Below, piece by piece: positions 24,253 through 33,065 of a DNA stretch of 64,000 nucleotides. Both the position numbers and the translations under genes were made by a program. A model generated the notes under the pieces. The model saw nothing but the letters and a program-made list of their open reading frames with translations. It was not told where the DNA came from and did no database searches. This DNA is from Salinithrix halophila (GTDB lineage Bacteria; Bacillota; Bacilli; Thermoactinomycetales; DSM-45169), in contig NZ_JBHSAP010000007.1 of the NCBI RefSeq assembly GCF_042650125.1, forward strand, positions 682,001-746,000. Reading direction: 5' to 3'. Each line of letters starts with the position of its first letter. Positions within the stretch are counted from its first letter, which is position 1.

Positions 24253-25587
24253 ATGTTGAGCCCGTTAGAACTCTATGAAATCGGAGAAGTCATCCGAAAA
24301 GTAAGAAAGGATAAAGGTTTACGATTAGAAGATCTGGCCGATGAAAATATTTCTCCTGCCACCATCAGCAATATTGAACGTGGGGTCCCTCATGTCAATA
24401 TGGAAAAGACGCGTTACTTGCTACATAAATTAGACCTCCAACTGGAAGCGCTGCCATCCCTTATGGTTAACGAACAACAGGAGTTGGAGAATACAAAATT
24501 TCGTTTATTTATGATTGATACCTTAATTGAAATTGGGAGCCCGGATGAAGCCCTTGAGCAGTTGGATCACCTGGCCATCGATGATACCCATACCTTTTCC
24601 GCATGGGGTCATTATTTGCGGGGGAAAATCTTTCGAGCGAAAAAAAATTGGAAAAGAGCCGAACGCTCATTTTTTAATGCGATTCGATTAAGCCAATCCA
24701 GCACAGGTAAAGAAAGTAACATCGAGGCAGCAGCTTTCGTCGAACTTGGCTTTTGCAGTTACAGCCAAAATGATTTGGATCAAGCCCTTCGGTATACGGA
24801 TAGCGGGATTGAGGCATTTATTCCTCATGGCGAACGCCAGCAACTTTATTTCTTGTTACATCGAAATAAAGCCATTTATTTAGAAAAACTCAGCCGGATC
24901 GGTGAAGCCATGAAAATTGTCCAAGAGGTTTGGGACCGTTTGATTGAAATGGAACAAGCGGACACTGTATTAAGCTTCTATTGGTTGAGAGCTGAATTGC
25001 TAAGGCGGACAGGCATTGTGGATGAAGCGATCATCTATGCGAAAGAAGGATTAGAAAAAGCGCGTTTAAATAAAAAATATGACTCGATGTTTGACCTTTG
25101 GACCGTGTTGGGCGGCATCTATATGCAACAGCAGGAGTGGAGGAAATCAGAAGCGTGTTTTAATATGGCATTGAAACTGGAAGGGACTTTTGATTCGGAA
25201 TATAAATTTGTTACGACCTATGCCCGTGTAGGTGTTCTGTACATCAAGCAAAACAAATGGACCGAAGCCCATGAGGTACTCACGAAAGCTGTAGAGATCG
25301 GCGAAAAAACCAATACCGCCCCTAGATTGACTTACGCTCTTCAAATCATGGGTGATTACTACAGACTGCAACAACACTTTGAAGAGGCCATCCCCTATTA
25401 CAATAAAGCCTTAGAGCTTGCCCGGAAACATCAATACACCAAAAAAGAATACCAAACACTCTTCCGATTATCCCAGTGTTACGAAACGTCAGACGAGCAG
25501 GCATTCCATCGCTGTCTTCGAAATATGTATAAAATACAGCAACACCTACCATGGGAGGAGGTCCAGGTCTATGAAGAAATGGAGTAA
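24253..25587 (+). CDS. RRNPP-type HTH-TPR peptide-sensing regulator (locus A)
   Basis: 444-residue cytoplasmic regulator. An N-terminal XRE-type HTH (about residues 11-64, LRLEDLADENISPATISNIE) is followed by a long array of TPR-like helical hairpins to the C terminus. This is the layout of NprR/PlcR/PrgX proteins, whose TPR groove binds an imported signalling peptide and switches DNA binding. The ribosome site GAGGTGATCG is near ideal. The last 17 bp overlap the start of a pre-peptide gene. A paralogue with the same arrangement lies at 59187-60515; in a 39-residue stretch of the HTH 32 residues are identical. The region is visibly richer in A+T than its neighbours. Targets are unknown. Family by architecture: high confidence; quorum sensing: inference. 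Confidence 0.88.
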   Translation: MLSPLELYEIGEVIRKVRKDKGLRLEDLADENISPATISNIERGVPHVNMEKTRYLLHKLDLQLEALPSLMVNEQQELENTKFRLFMIDTLIEIGSPDEALEQLDHLAIDDTHTFSAWGHYLRGKIFRAKKNWKRAERSFFNAIRLSQSSTGKESNIEAAAFVELGFCSYSQNDLDQALRYTDSGIEAFIPHGERQQLYFLLHRNKAIYLEKLSRIGEAMKIVQEVWDRLIEMEQADTVLSFYWLRAELLRRTGIVDEAIIYAKEGLEKARLNKKYDSMFDLWTVLGGIYMQQQEWRKSEACFNMALKLEGTFDSEYKFVTTYARVGVLYIKQNKWTEAHEVLTKAVEIGEKTNTAPRLTYALQIMGDYYRLQQHFEEAIPYYNKALELARKHQYTKKEYQTLFRLSQCYETSDEQAFHRCLRNMYKIQQHLPWEEVQVYEEME

Positions 25588-25711
25588 CGTTCTTGTTGTC
25601 CTCATTACTTTATTTGTCGGGAGCCTCTATATCAGTGATGATCTTATAAATTCTTCTCCAGACGCTAAGAACAGAACGGCCAATAATCAGGACGATCCAG
25701 GAACCTCTTAA
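25571..25711 (+). CDS. Candidate signalling pre-peptide of locus A (46 residues)
   Basis: Small gene starting inside the receptor gene, 17 bp before its stop, in another frame. GGAGGAGG lies 10 bases upstream of the ATG. Product: basic start MKKWSN, hydrophobic core VLVVLITLFVGSLYI, then a polar tail ending NNQDDPGTS. This is the shape of Phr/NprX/PapR precursors: secreted by Sec, trimmed outside, and the C-terminal few residues imported by an oligopeptide permease to bind the receptor. The tail's acidic-Pro-Gly pattern recurs in the paralogous peptide (TEPGGT). A hairpin follows the stop. Processing site and activity are inferred. Confidence 0.75.
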   Translation: MKKWSNVLVVLITLFVGSLYISDDLINSSPDAKNRTANNQDDPGTS

Positions 25712-25718
25712 TACCCCT

Positions 25719-25761
25719 ATGACAAAACCTGAGCGGGGCTCCTCTGCTCAGGTTTTGTCAT
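25719..25761. terminator. Long hairpin after locus A (possible terminator)
   Basis: Arms 25719-25734 and 25746-25761 are a perfect 16-bp inverted repeat (ATGACAAAACCTGAGC) with an 11-base loop. The stem itself ends in TTTTGTCAT rather than a clean T run, so it may end or stabilise the transcript. Confidence 0.55.
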
Positions 25762-25781
25762 GGCATCTTCTAAATTTCCAA

Positions 25782-25797
25782 ATGCAACCGGTTGCAT
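25782..25797. promoter_or_regulatory. Candidate CcpA cre site upstream of ptsG
   Basis: Perfect palindrome ATGCAACCGGTTGCAT, which fits the cre consensus WTGNAANCGNWNNCW at every fixed position. It lies 300 bp upstream of the glucose permease start, close to a TAGAAT -10-like element. It could also be the site of another LacI-family protein. Confidence 0.55.
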
Positions 25798-25945
25798 AGA
25801 ATATTTTGGAGTCCCCGGTTTTTTCATCCGAAATTCCTGTGCAAGTCAAGTCCCCGATGTGGCACGGGATTTCAAAGAAAAATGGAAGCGTATATTTTCC
25901 CAACCATGGATGAAAAATATGGTTGTTAATTCCTTAATTATGAAT

Positions 25946-25995
25946 AAGCCTAACAGCCTCATAAAAAAGCCCTTACATCCGGGCTAGGCTTTTGG
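25946..25995 (+). promoter_or_regulatory. Structured leader of ptsG (terminator/antiterminator-like)
   Basis: AGCCC (25968-25972) can pair with GGGCT (25981-25985), enclosed by AAGCCTA (25946-25952) pairing with TAGGCTT, followed by TTTTGG. Leaders of glucose permease genes in Bacillus carry a GlcT-controlled terminator; this may be one, but I cannot identify the RAT sequence with certainty. The rest of the 370-bp gap between the pre-peptide and ptsG holds only the cre-like site and the hairpin above it. Confidence 0.35.
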
Positions 25996-26081
25996 TAAGA
26001 TGAATGACATTACAGGTCATTATCTCATTAAAGGATTCCATTTTTATTTCTCAGTATTCCATTTTCAAGGGAGGTTTTTCT

Positions 26082-28013
26082 GTGTCTAAGAAGGCTTTTG
26101 GTATCTTACAACAAATCGGTCGCTCGCTCATGCTGCCTGTGGCCATCCTGCCAGCCGCTGGTCTGCTTCTCGGGATCGGTAATGCTGCCAAAATCCCGCT
26201 TATGGAGCAAGCAGGCGGGATCATCTTTGCCAACCTTGCCCTTATTTTTGCCATTGGGGTAGCCATCGGTCTAGCGGACAATGAAGGCACCGCCGGCCTC
26301 GCTGCCGTAGTCGGATTCCTGATTATGAACGTAACAATGGGGATTCTCGCTGAGGGTACAGGTGTTAAGACCGATGAGGTTCTTGGGATAAAAACCGTCA
26401 ACATGGGAGTTTTCGGCGGTATCTTTATCGGTTTTGTCGCGGCCTTCTTATATCGAAGGTTCCATGACATCAATCTGCCCCAAGTATTGGGCTTCTTCGC
26501 CGGACGGCGTTTTGTTCCCATTATCACTGCTGTTACCGCTTTCTTGCTTGGGATCGCCTTTTTCTTCATCTGGCCCCCGATTCAGGGAGTCATCGACAAA
26601 TTCTCCATCATCGTGACGCAACAAAACACAGCATTGGCCGCTTTCATCTTTGGGTTGATCGAACGGTCTCTGATTCCCTTCGGTCTGCACCATATCTTCT
26701 ACGCCCCCTTCTGGTTTGAATTCGGCACCTTTAAAACAGCTGCCGGTGAAATCGTCAAAGGGGACCAGGCCCGGTTCTTTGCCGGCGATCCCACTGCCGG
26801 TACTTTCTTGGGCGGGAAGTTTCCCTTCATGATGTTTGGCCTCCCCGCCGCTGCCCTCGCTATGTATCATGAAGCGCGCCCTGAAAGGAAGAAAGTGGTC
26901 GGCGGGATCATGCTCTCCGCCGCCCTCACCTCCTTCCTGACCGGGATCACGGAACCGATCGAGTTCACGTTCCTGTTTGTCGCTCCGGCATTGTTTGCCA
27001 TCCATGCTGTATTCGCCGGGATCTCTTTCATGACCCTCCATCTATTGGGGGTTAAAGCCGGTCTGACCTTCTCCGGGGGTGTCATTGACTATCTATTGTT
27101 CTTTAAGCAGGACACGAAACCACTCCTGATCCTGGTGGTGGGTGCCGTCTTTGCGGTCATCTACTATTTCGGATTCCGTTTCGCCATCCGTAAGTTCGAC
27201 CTGAAAACACCAGGACGGGAACCAGAAGAAGAAGGGGTCGAACAGGGAGCAGTCCAGAGTGACGATCTGGCTTATGATGTTCTCGAAGCCTTCGGCGGCG
27301 GTGAAAATATTGACAAACTGGACGCCTGTATTACGCGTCTGCGTGTTCAGGTGAAGGATGCCGCCGGAGTGGACAAGGACCGCCTGAAACAATTGGGCGC
27401 TTCCGGCGTACTGGTATACGGCAACAACGTGCAGGCGATCTTCGGCACCCAGTCCGATACCCTGAAAGGACAGATGCGTGACATCCTCCAAGGGAAAAGC
27501 CCCCGTAAGTCGGAAGTGAAGACCCAAACCGAAGTAAAAGCGACTGACGGTCAAAAAGAAGCCGCCGCGCCGATGAGCGGCAAGGTTCTGCCGATTACGG
27601 AAGTACCGGATGAGGTCTTTTCCGGCAAGATGATGGGCGACGGCTTTGCGATCGATCCGACGGACGGCACGGTGGTCTCCCCCGTGGACGGCAAAGTGGT
27701 AAATGTCTTCCCCACCAAGCACGCCATCGGCCTGCAAGGCAACAATGGTATGGAAATTTTGGTCCATGTGGGGATCGACACTGTCCAGTTGGACGGTAAA
27801 GGCTTTGAGCTCCTGGTGAAACAGGATGCAGAAGTGAAGAAGGGGCAGCGCCTCCTGAAAGTGGATCTGGACTACATCAAGAAACACGCCAAGTCCGCCA
27901 TCACTCCTGTTGTGATCACCAACATGGCCGAGGGGGAAAAACTGAACCTCCTCAAAGAGGGACAGACAGTGAAATACGGCGAGACAGGAATCCTCTCTAT
28001 CACCAACGAATGA
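26082..28013 (+). CDS. ptsG: PTS glucose-specific transporter subunit IICBA
   Basis: 643-residue phosphotransferase permease with domains in the order EIIC (about 1-395; FGLIERSLIPFGLHHIFYAP and GITEPIEFTFLFVAP), EIIB (phosphorylated Cys about 415 in LDACITRLRV) and EIIA (phosphorylated His about 561 in EILVHVGID). It imports and phosphorylates glucose using HPr-P. The EIIC residues resemble B. subtilis PtsG more than NagP or GamP, from recall. GTG start at 26082 after AAGGGAGG, 7-base spacing. A possible cre site and a structured leader upstream suggest carbon-source control. Monocistronic with terminator. Confidence 0.92.
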   Translation: MSKKAFGILQQIGRSLMLPVAILPAAGLLLGIGNAAKIPLMEQAGGIIFANLALIFAIGVAIGLADNEGTAGLAAVVGFLIMNVTMGILAEGTGVKTDEVLGIKTVNMGVFGGIFIGFVAAFLYRRFHDINLPQVLGFFAGRRFVPIITAVTAFLLGIAFFFIWPPIQGVIDKFSIIVTQQNTALAAFIFGLIERSLIPFGLHHIFYAPFWFEFGTFKTAAGEIVKGDQARFFAGDPTAGTFLGGKFPFMMFGLPAAALAMYHEARPERKKVVGGIMLSAALTSFLTGITEPIEFTFLFVAPALFAIHAVFAGISFMTLHLLGVKAGLTFSGGVIDYLLFFKQDTKPLLILVVGAVFAVIYYFGFRFAIRKFDLKTPGREPEEEGVEQGAVQSDDLAYDVLEAFGGGENIDKLDACITRLRVQVKDAAGVDKDRLKQLGASGVLVYGNNVQAIFGTQSDTLKGQMRDILQGKSPRKSEVKTQTEVKATDGQKEAAAPMSGKVLPITEVPDEVFSGKMMGDGFAIDPTDGTVVSPVDGKVVNVFPTKHAIGLQGNNGMEILVHVGIDTVQLDGKGFELLVKQDAEVKKGQRLLKVDLDYIKKHAKSAITPVVITNMAEGEKLNLLKEGQTVKYGETGILSITNE

Positions 28014-28026
28014 TTCACTTTAACAG

Positions 28027-28053
28027 GACCGGCTTGATGCCGGTCTTTTTTTT
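28027..28053 (+). terminator. Rho-independent terminator of ptsG
   Basis: Stem GACCGGC-TTGAT-GCCGGTC followed by eight T. Confidence 0.93.
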
Positions 28054-28197
28054 ATGACCCGATGGAGGTAAGAGAAATACGCTTTTGGTCTGATTTTTTC
28101 TTTTTTTACGGAAGTTTATTATAGAAGTAACACGGCTGTGATCTACGCATGATAAACTGTGGTGCCATGATGGAAACTCCAGGGTGAGGTGAAGCGG

Positions 28198-28599
28198 ATG
28201 ATTTGGTTAACGATGCTTTCGTTCCTCTTGGCCGGCTTCGCATTTTTTTCTATCTTTCTGGTTTGGTTTTCCGACCGGGAAACCAAACGCCGCGGACTCA
28301 TCAAGCTCTTTTCCGCAGCCAGCCTCTTGCTTCTAGTACTGGGTATCTTCACGTATCCCGACACTTGGGGAGGACCTTTCCGAGAGCAGATCGATTACGC
28401 CCAATTCCGGCAGGATCTCCTTGAATGCCGCTATGACGAAGTAGCGTACGACCAAGACAGTAAAGGCACCTTCCTTCACCTGAAAGCGGAACTAAAGAAC
28501 TACTTTAAAAGCGAACTCAGCTGGGGAAACAAATCTGCCGCAATGGATGACCTGGATAAGGCGAAGCAGTCCTGCAACCTGAAAGTGGCCTCCTACTAG
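28198..28599 (+). CDS. Hypothetical membrane-anchored protein
   Basis: 133 residues. Two N-terminal hydrophobic helices (MIWLTMLSFLLAGFAFFSIF and FSAASLLLLVLGIFTY) flank a short Arg/Lys-rich loop, and a soluble domain of about 75 residues with two Cys follows (LLECRYDEVAYDQD... KQSCNLKVASY). ATG at 28198 lies 6 bases after AGGTG; a GTG at 28189 is an alternative. A TTATTATAG element 40 bp upstream may be its -10. Family not recognised. Confidence 0.6.
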   Translation: MIWLTMLSFLLAGFAFFSIFLVWFSDRETKRRGLIKLFSAASLLLLVLGIFTYPDTWGGPFREQIDYAQFRQDLLECRYDEVAYDQDSKGTFLHLKAELKNYFKSELSWGNKSAAMDDLDKAKQSCNLKVASY

Positions 28600-28613
28600 T
28601 CATTCCGATCTGC

Positions 28614-28654
28614 GAAAAGAAAGCGCTCACTAGATCGTAAGTGCTTTCTTTTCC
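28614..28654. terminator. Bidirectional terminator between convergent genes
   Basis: GAAAAGAAAGCGCTCACT pairs with AAGTGCTTTCTTTTC with minor mismatch, giving T-rich ends on both strands. Confidence 0.8.
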
Positions 28655-28661
28655 GGCCTGG

Positions 28662-30140
28662 TCACCCGCTTTGTCCCGCTTTAGCCTTTCGTTTCTTCTC
28701 TTTCTTTACTTCGGCACAGCGGCCAGGCTGGGGAAACAATTTCCCTGGGTTCATCTGGTTCTTCGGATTAAAGATTTCCCGGATTCGTATCTGGGCATCG
28801 ATTTCTTCCTCTGTGAAAATGAACCGCATTTCCTCTCGTTTTTCAATCCCGATGCCGTGTTCCCCAGTGATGGTACCACCGGCATCGGTGCAGACAAGAA
28901 GGCAACGCGTGCCCGCTTTCAGAGCCCGTTCCTTCTCTCCAGGCACGCGTTGGTCAAACAGGATCAGCGGATGGAGGTTCCCGTCTCCGGCATGAAAGAT
29001 ATTGGCGATCCGGAGGCCACTCTCTCTGCTGATCCTTCCAATTTGCTTCAGCACTTCAGGGAGGGAACTACGCGGGATCACCCCGTCCTGGACGAGATAA
29101 TCCGGGGAGATGGCTCCCATCGCACCAAAGCCGGTTTTACGGTTGGCCCACCAACCGGCTGCTTCTTTTTCATCCTTTGCTACCTGCACTTCCCGGACAT
29201 TCCAACGCTGACATACCTCCACAACCTCCCGCGTCTGGTCTAGAAGACCTGCCGCAATCCCGTCCACCTCGATCAATAACAGAGCCTCGATGTCGAGGGG
29301 GTGACCGACCGGAAAATTGGCCGATTCCACCGCCTGAATGGCCGTCCGATCCATCATCTCCAAGGCAGCCGGAAGGATACCGGCGGAGATGATTTCCGAG
29401 ACGGCCCGGGATCCATCCCCTACATCGTCAAAATACGCAAGGATCGTCTGTTTAGCCTCCGGGCTTTTTAACAGGCGGAGAGTGATTTCTGTCACAATCG
29501 CTAACGTCCCCTCCGACCCTGTCAGCAAACCCAATAAATCATATCCAGGTGTGTCGGGAATACCGCCTTCCCCGATCCGGATGATCTCCCCATTCGGGAG
29601 CACCGCCTCAACCCCCAGTACATGATTGGTGGTGACCCCGTATTTTAGGCAGTGGGCCCCGCCAGCATTCTCGGCAACATTCCCCCCGATGGTACAGCAA
29701 GACTGACTGGAGGGATCCGGCGCATAGTAATAACCCGCATCGGCGATGGACTGGGTCAATTTCAAATTGACAAACCCCGGCTGTACTACGGCCATCCGGT
29801 TTTCGAGATCGATCCGAAGCAGTTTTTTCATCTTGACCAGGCTGATAATCACTTCGCCTCCGAGAGGGGTCGCTCCACCACTAAGCCCTGTACCGGCCCC
29901 CCTGGCGATAAACGGGATATTCTCCTCGTTGAGCAGACGGACAACGGCGGCCACCTCCCTGGTGTCCGCGGGGAAGACCACCGCTCTCGCTTCTCCCCTT
30001 TGCAAAGTGAAACCATCACACTCATAAGCTACGAGATCTTCCCGGTGATACAAAACATTCGGCTCCCCTACCCGGTCGATCAGCCCCTTGATCAAGGGGT
30101 CGCGCTCCACTCCCCTCCGTTTTTTGCGAAACAACGTCAC
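28662..30140 (-). CDS. glcD: Glycolate oxidase subunit GlcD (FAD-linked)
   Basis: 492-residue flavoprotein of the FAD-PCMH (vanillyl-alcohol oxidase) fold that oxidises glycolate or D-lactate. FAD-binding segment RGAGTGLSGGATPLGGEVII and SQSCCTIGGNVAENAGG, C-terminal domain with GDGNLHPLILFD and ITGEHGIGIEKR. GTG start at 30140 overlaps the glcF stop by 4 bp (GTGA), so the two are translationally coupled. Lysine-rich tail. Third gene of glcE-glcF-glcD. Works with GlcE and the iron-sulfur GlcF at the membrane, passing electrons to quinone. Confidence 0.93.
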   Translation of the reverse strand: MTLFRKKRRGVERDPLIKGLIDRVGEPNVLYHREDLVAYECDGFTLQRGEARAVVFPADTREVAAVVRLLNEENIPFIARGAGTGLSGGATPLGGEVIISLVKMKKLLRIDLENRMAVVQPGFVNLKLTQSIADAGYYYAPDPSSQSCCTIGGNVAENAGGAHCLKYGVTTNHVLGVEAVLPNGEIIRIGEGGIPDTPGYDLLGLLTGSEGTLAIVTEITLRLLKSPEAKQTILAYFDDVGDGSRAVSEIISAGILPAALEMMDRTAIQAVESANFPVGHPLDIEALLLIEVDGIAAGLLDQTREVVEVCQRWNVREVQVAKDEKEAAGWWANRKTGFGAMGAISPDYLVQDGVIPRSSLPEVLKQIGRISRESGLRIANIFHAGDGNLHPLILFDQRVPGEKERALKAGTRCLLVCTDAGGTITGEHGIGIEKREEMRFIFTEEEIDAQIRIREIFNPKNQMNPGKLFPQPGRCAEVKKEKKRKAKAGQSG

Positions 30141-31510
30141 CCCTCCTCCCTATACGCCGCCACCCGGTCTCCTTCTTGATACGACCAGTCTAACAATTGA
30201 ACCGTATGGACCACCTTCCCGGCCCCGCCACGGCGCAGAACCCCCGCCGACATCTGGAGCATACACCCCGGATTGCCCATGGCAATCCACTCGGCCTCTG
30301 CGGGTACATCCGCCATTTTTCTATCGAGAACGGCACTCGCCATCCCAGGGTTTGTCAAGTTGTAGATGCCTGCACTTCCACAGCACTGATCCGGGTTGGC
30401 CATCTCTATCCACTCCACTCCAGGGATGGACTGCAACAGTCTGCGGGGTTCCTCCCGTATTCCCTGTCCATGAGCAAGATGGCAAGCATCATGGTACGAG
30501 ACCCGTCCGGTGATAACCCCCTTTGGCTTCACAAATCCATGATCGTAGAGAAACTTGGAGACATCCACCACCTTTTCGGCAAAAACATCCGCTTTCCCCC
30601 GATAGTCAGGGTCCTCTCGGAACAAGTCGGGATACTCCTTCATGGCACATCCGCATCCTGCCGCATTCACCAGTACCCAGTCAGCGTCAGCGAAGGCGGT
30701 GATGTTCCGTTTAGCCAGCTCCTTTCCAACCTCCCGCTCCCCTGCATGGACATGGAGGGCCCCACAGCAAGTTTGCTCCCGAGGAAGATGGACCTCATAC
30801 CCATTCCTCGCCAAAACCCGAAGAGTCGCCTCATTGATATCCCCGAACACGGCATCCATGACACAACCGGTCAAAAATGCTACGCTCCCTTTTTTAAGGC
30901 CGATTGGCGGGACGACCTCCGAGTGTGTTTGGGCAACGGGTTTTCCGGTGATCGGAAGCACTCGTTCCAGCTCATCTAGATGGTCGGGTACCCCCTTCAT
31001 GAGGCCAATCTTCCTTGCCAAAGCTGTCAAACCGCTTTTACGGAAAAACATCAGCAGTCCGGCCAACCTGCGGAGGCGGGTCGGATGCGGAAAAATCCCC
31101 TTGAGAAAAAACCGGCTGACCACGCCTTTCCAGCCTCTCAGGGGCATCGCCCTTCGGATCTGGCCGCGCGCTTCTTCTATCAGGCTTCCTACCCGTACGT
31201 TAGAAGGACAAGCTGTCTCACAAGCACGGCAATCGAGACAGGTGAACACAGGGTCCATCAGTTTTGCGTTAAGCCCGATCCTCCCTTCTGCCACCGCTTT
31301 GATCAAGTGAACGCGTCCCCTCGGTGAATGTTGTTCGTGCCCGGTTTCCAGATAGGTGGGACAGGACTCCAAGCACAGACCGCAATGCACACAATCCGCC
31401 CATTTATTTTCGTCGGGAACGTCTTTTGGTAGATAACCCCCCGGTACTTCTTCCATACACGGGAGATTCGGCTCCGGAGTCAGACCGGTTTCACTCTTTC
31501 CATCCGACAT
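30137..31510 (-). CDS. glcF: Glycolate oxidase iron-sulfur subunit GlcF
   Basis: 457 residues. Two N-terminal 4Fe-4S clusters: ADCVHCGLCLESCPTY and FTCLDCRACETACPSN. Two C-terminal cysteine-rich (CCG) domains follow: REQTCCGALHVHAG with CHLAHGQG, and NPDQCCGSAG. These are typical of GlcF and heterodisulfide-reductase-like subunits, which pass electrons from GlcDE to the membrane. ATG at 31510 after GGGAGGG; the previous gene stops 1 bp before. Middle gene of the operon. Confidence 0.95.
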   Translation of the reverse strand: MSDGKSETGLTPEPNLPCMEEVPGGYLPKDVPDENKWADCVHCGLCLESCPTYLETGHEQHSPRGRVHLIKAVAEGRIGLNAKLMDPVFTCLDCRACETACPSNVRVGSLIEEARGQIRRAMPLRGWKGVVSRFFLKGIFPHPTRLRRLAGLLMFFRKSGLTALARKIGLMKGVPDHLDELERVLPITGKPVAQTHSEVVPPIGLKKGSVAFLTGCVMDAVFGDINEATLRVLARNGYEVHLPREQTCCGALHVHAGEREVGKELAKRNITAFADADWVLVNAAGCGCAMKEYPDLFREDPDYRGKADVFAEKVVDVSKFLYDHGFVKPKGVITGRVSYHDACHLAHGQGIREEPRRLLQSIPGVEWIEMANPDQCCGSAGIYNLTNPGMASAVLDRKMADVPAEAEWIAMGNPGCMLQMSAGVLRRGGAGKVVHTVQLLDWSYQEGDRVAAYREEG

Positions 31511-31511
31511 G

Positions 31512-32819
31512 TCACAACCCTCCCACAAAGCGTTGATCATTGAGGGTCCGGTTCGGATCGAAGGAATGTTTAATTCCTTCCATCAGCGGCAGAGGGGCGA
31601 TCCGATCCCCCCAGGCATCAAAACGCTTCCGCATCGAGAAGGGCATATGGTCGACGACGGCATATCCACCCCGCCCTATGGCAAAAGTCCGCAAATCAGC
31701 GAGATATCCAACCACCTGTGAAGGAGGGCCGTCGGCGTAAACCCGAGTAATTCCATGACCGGCTCCCCCATGGGCTAAAACCCGCAGACCCTCGTCGTCA
31801 GCCCGTCCTGTCGCAAACCGGACACATGCCGCTACATCCGTGTTTCGGGTGCCGACTTTCACCGAGACCGTTTCGCTCCCTCGCTCAGCATCCACCCCAT
31901 TTGGTGGAAGACGGGACCATTCTTCCCACCGAGCTTTTGCTTCCGCCCGACGGTAGAACGCCAAGTGAGCTCCTGCCGGGCAATGGCTCCGCAGCCATTT
32001 CTCCTGAGCTTCAACGGCTTCTTTCCGGTCTTCCCATGCGATCGCCAGTCCATAGCGGGGAGAGCCCGTCATTTTTTCGGCTAAAGCGGGGTTGAGGAGT
32101 TCAAGTATGCAGGGTTCCAAGGTAGCCGATTGAATAGCACGAACCCAGGGTTGGATCTCATCCTCCGCTCCCTTCCGAAAGAGGACAATCACCAGACTTT
32201 CCTCTTTCGGAACAGGCCGTAGTTTGACTGTCAGTTCGGTCATCACCCCCAGCGTTCCCATCGAGCCGACAAAGAGTTTGTTCATATCGTAACCCGCCAC
32301 GTTCTTGACCACTTTACCCCCTGTGCGGATGATGCACCCATCTGCACGGATAACGCGAATCCCTAGGACAAAATCCCTCACCCCACCGTAACGAAGACGT
32401 TTCGGACCTGAATCGTTCGCCGCCACGACTCCCCCCAGGGTTGCGGTACCAGGCCAACGGGGATCGACTGGAAGCATTTGACCTTCCTTCGACAGATACG
32501 AAGCCAACTCAGAGATCGTGGTCCCCGCCCTAGCCGTAACCGTCATATCTCCGGCGCGATGCTCGACCACCCCTTTGTAGGCGGCAAGGGAGAGTTCCAG
32601 GTCGTACCGTTTCCGCAAACCCCCGAACCCTCGTTTACTCCCGCCTCCCGTGATTGTCACTTTCCAGCCTCGATGGTCCGCATGACGAAGGATCTTTGCA
32701 ATCTGATCCTCGGTTTCGGGAACCACCACCTGGTCACCACAGTTGCCGAGGGGATGAGGCCCTCCCCCACCCGAAATAGATAATCCCGGAAAAACCGTCT
32801 CCAACTCCGTCAAGAGCAT
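31512..32819 (-). CDS. glcE: Glycolate oxidase FAD-binding subunit GlcE
   Basis: 435-residue FAD-PCMH protein, truncated relative to GlcD as usual for GlcE. It has ITGGGSKRGFGG and RWPGTATLGGVVAANDSGPK. The ATG at 32819 sits 8 bases after GGAGG in GGAGGTGATGGGG; a GTG at 32873 gives a longer form without a good site. First gene of the operon, preceded by a consensus promoter. The family partner for GlcD makes the glycolate assignment more likely than D-lactate. Confidence 0.9.
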   Translation of the reverse strand: MLLTELETVFPGLSISGGGGPHPLGNCGDQVVVPETEDQIAKILRHADHRGWKVTITGGGSKRGFGGLRKRYDLELSLAAYKGVVEHRAGDMTVTARAGTTISELASYLSKEGQMLPVDPRWPGTATLGGVVAANDSGPKRLRYGGVRDFVLGIRVIRADGCIIRTGGKVVKNVAGYDMNKLFVGSMGTLGVMTELTVKLRPVPKEESLVIVLFRKGAEDEIQPWVRAIQSATLEPCILELLNPALAEKMTGSPRYGLAIAWEDRKEAVEAQEKWLRSHCPAGAHLAFYRRAEAKARWEEWSRLPPNGVDAERGSETVSVKVGTRNTDVAACVRFATGRADDEGLRVLAHGGAGHGITRVYADGPPSQVVGYLADLRTFAIGRGGYAVVDHMPFSMRKRFDAWGDRIAPLPLMEGIKHSFDPNRTLNDQRFVGGL

Positions 32820-32937
32820 CCCCATCACCTCCATTTCATTCTGCAACGCTTGGGAAGAACCGTCTTTATCCACCGGTTTCTTTTTGAAGACACCTGCTTC
32901 TTTTCGGAGAATATCGGATACTCAGCAAGTTATTCCC

Positions 32938-32966
32938 ATTGAAACAACCCTCTCGGGGTATGTCAA
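32938..32966 (-). promoter_or_regulatory. Sigma-A promoter of glcEFD
   Basis: Minus-strand TTGACA (32966-32961), 17-base spacer, TTCAAT (32943-32938). The leader to glcE is about 110 bases. Confidence 0.65.
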
Positions 32967-33017
32967 TTATGAAAATTCCCAATGCTGCCTAGACAGCTGA
33001 AAATCGTCCCCCGTCTC

Positions 33018-33062
33018 TAAAAATACGGCTACTTCCCCCTCAGGGAAAACAGCCGTATCCGC
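33018..33062 (-). terminator. Terminator of msrB
   Basis: Minus-strand ATACGGCT...AGCCGTAT stem with an inner TTCCC/GGGAA pairing, then TTTTTAGAG; three bases after the msrB stop. Confidence 0.75.
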
Positions 33063-33065
33063 CTC

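Noticed and set aside
27093..27887. 264-codon minus-strand open frame opposite ptsG
   Set aside because: Shadow of the EIIB/EIIA coding region; no start site or domain.
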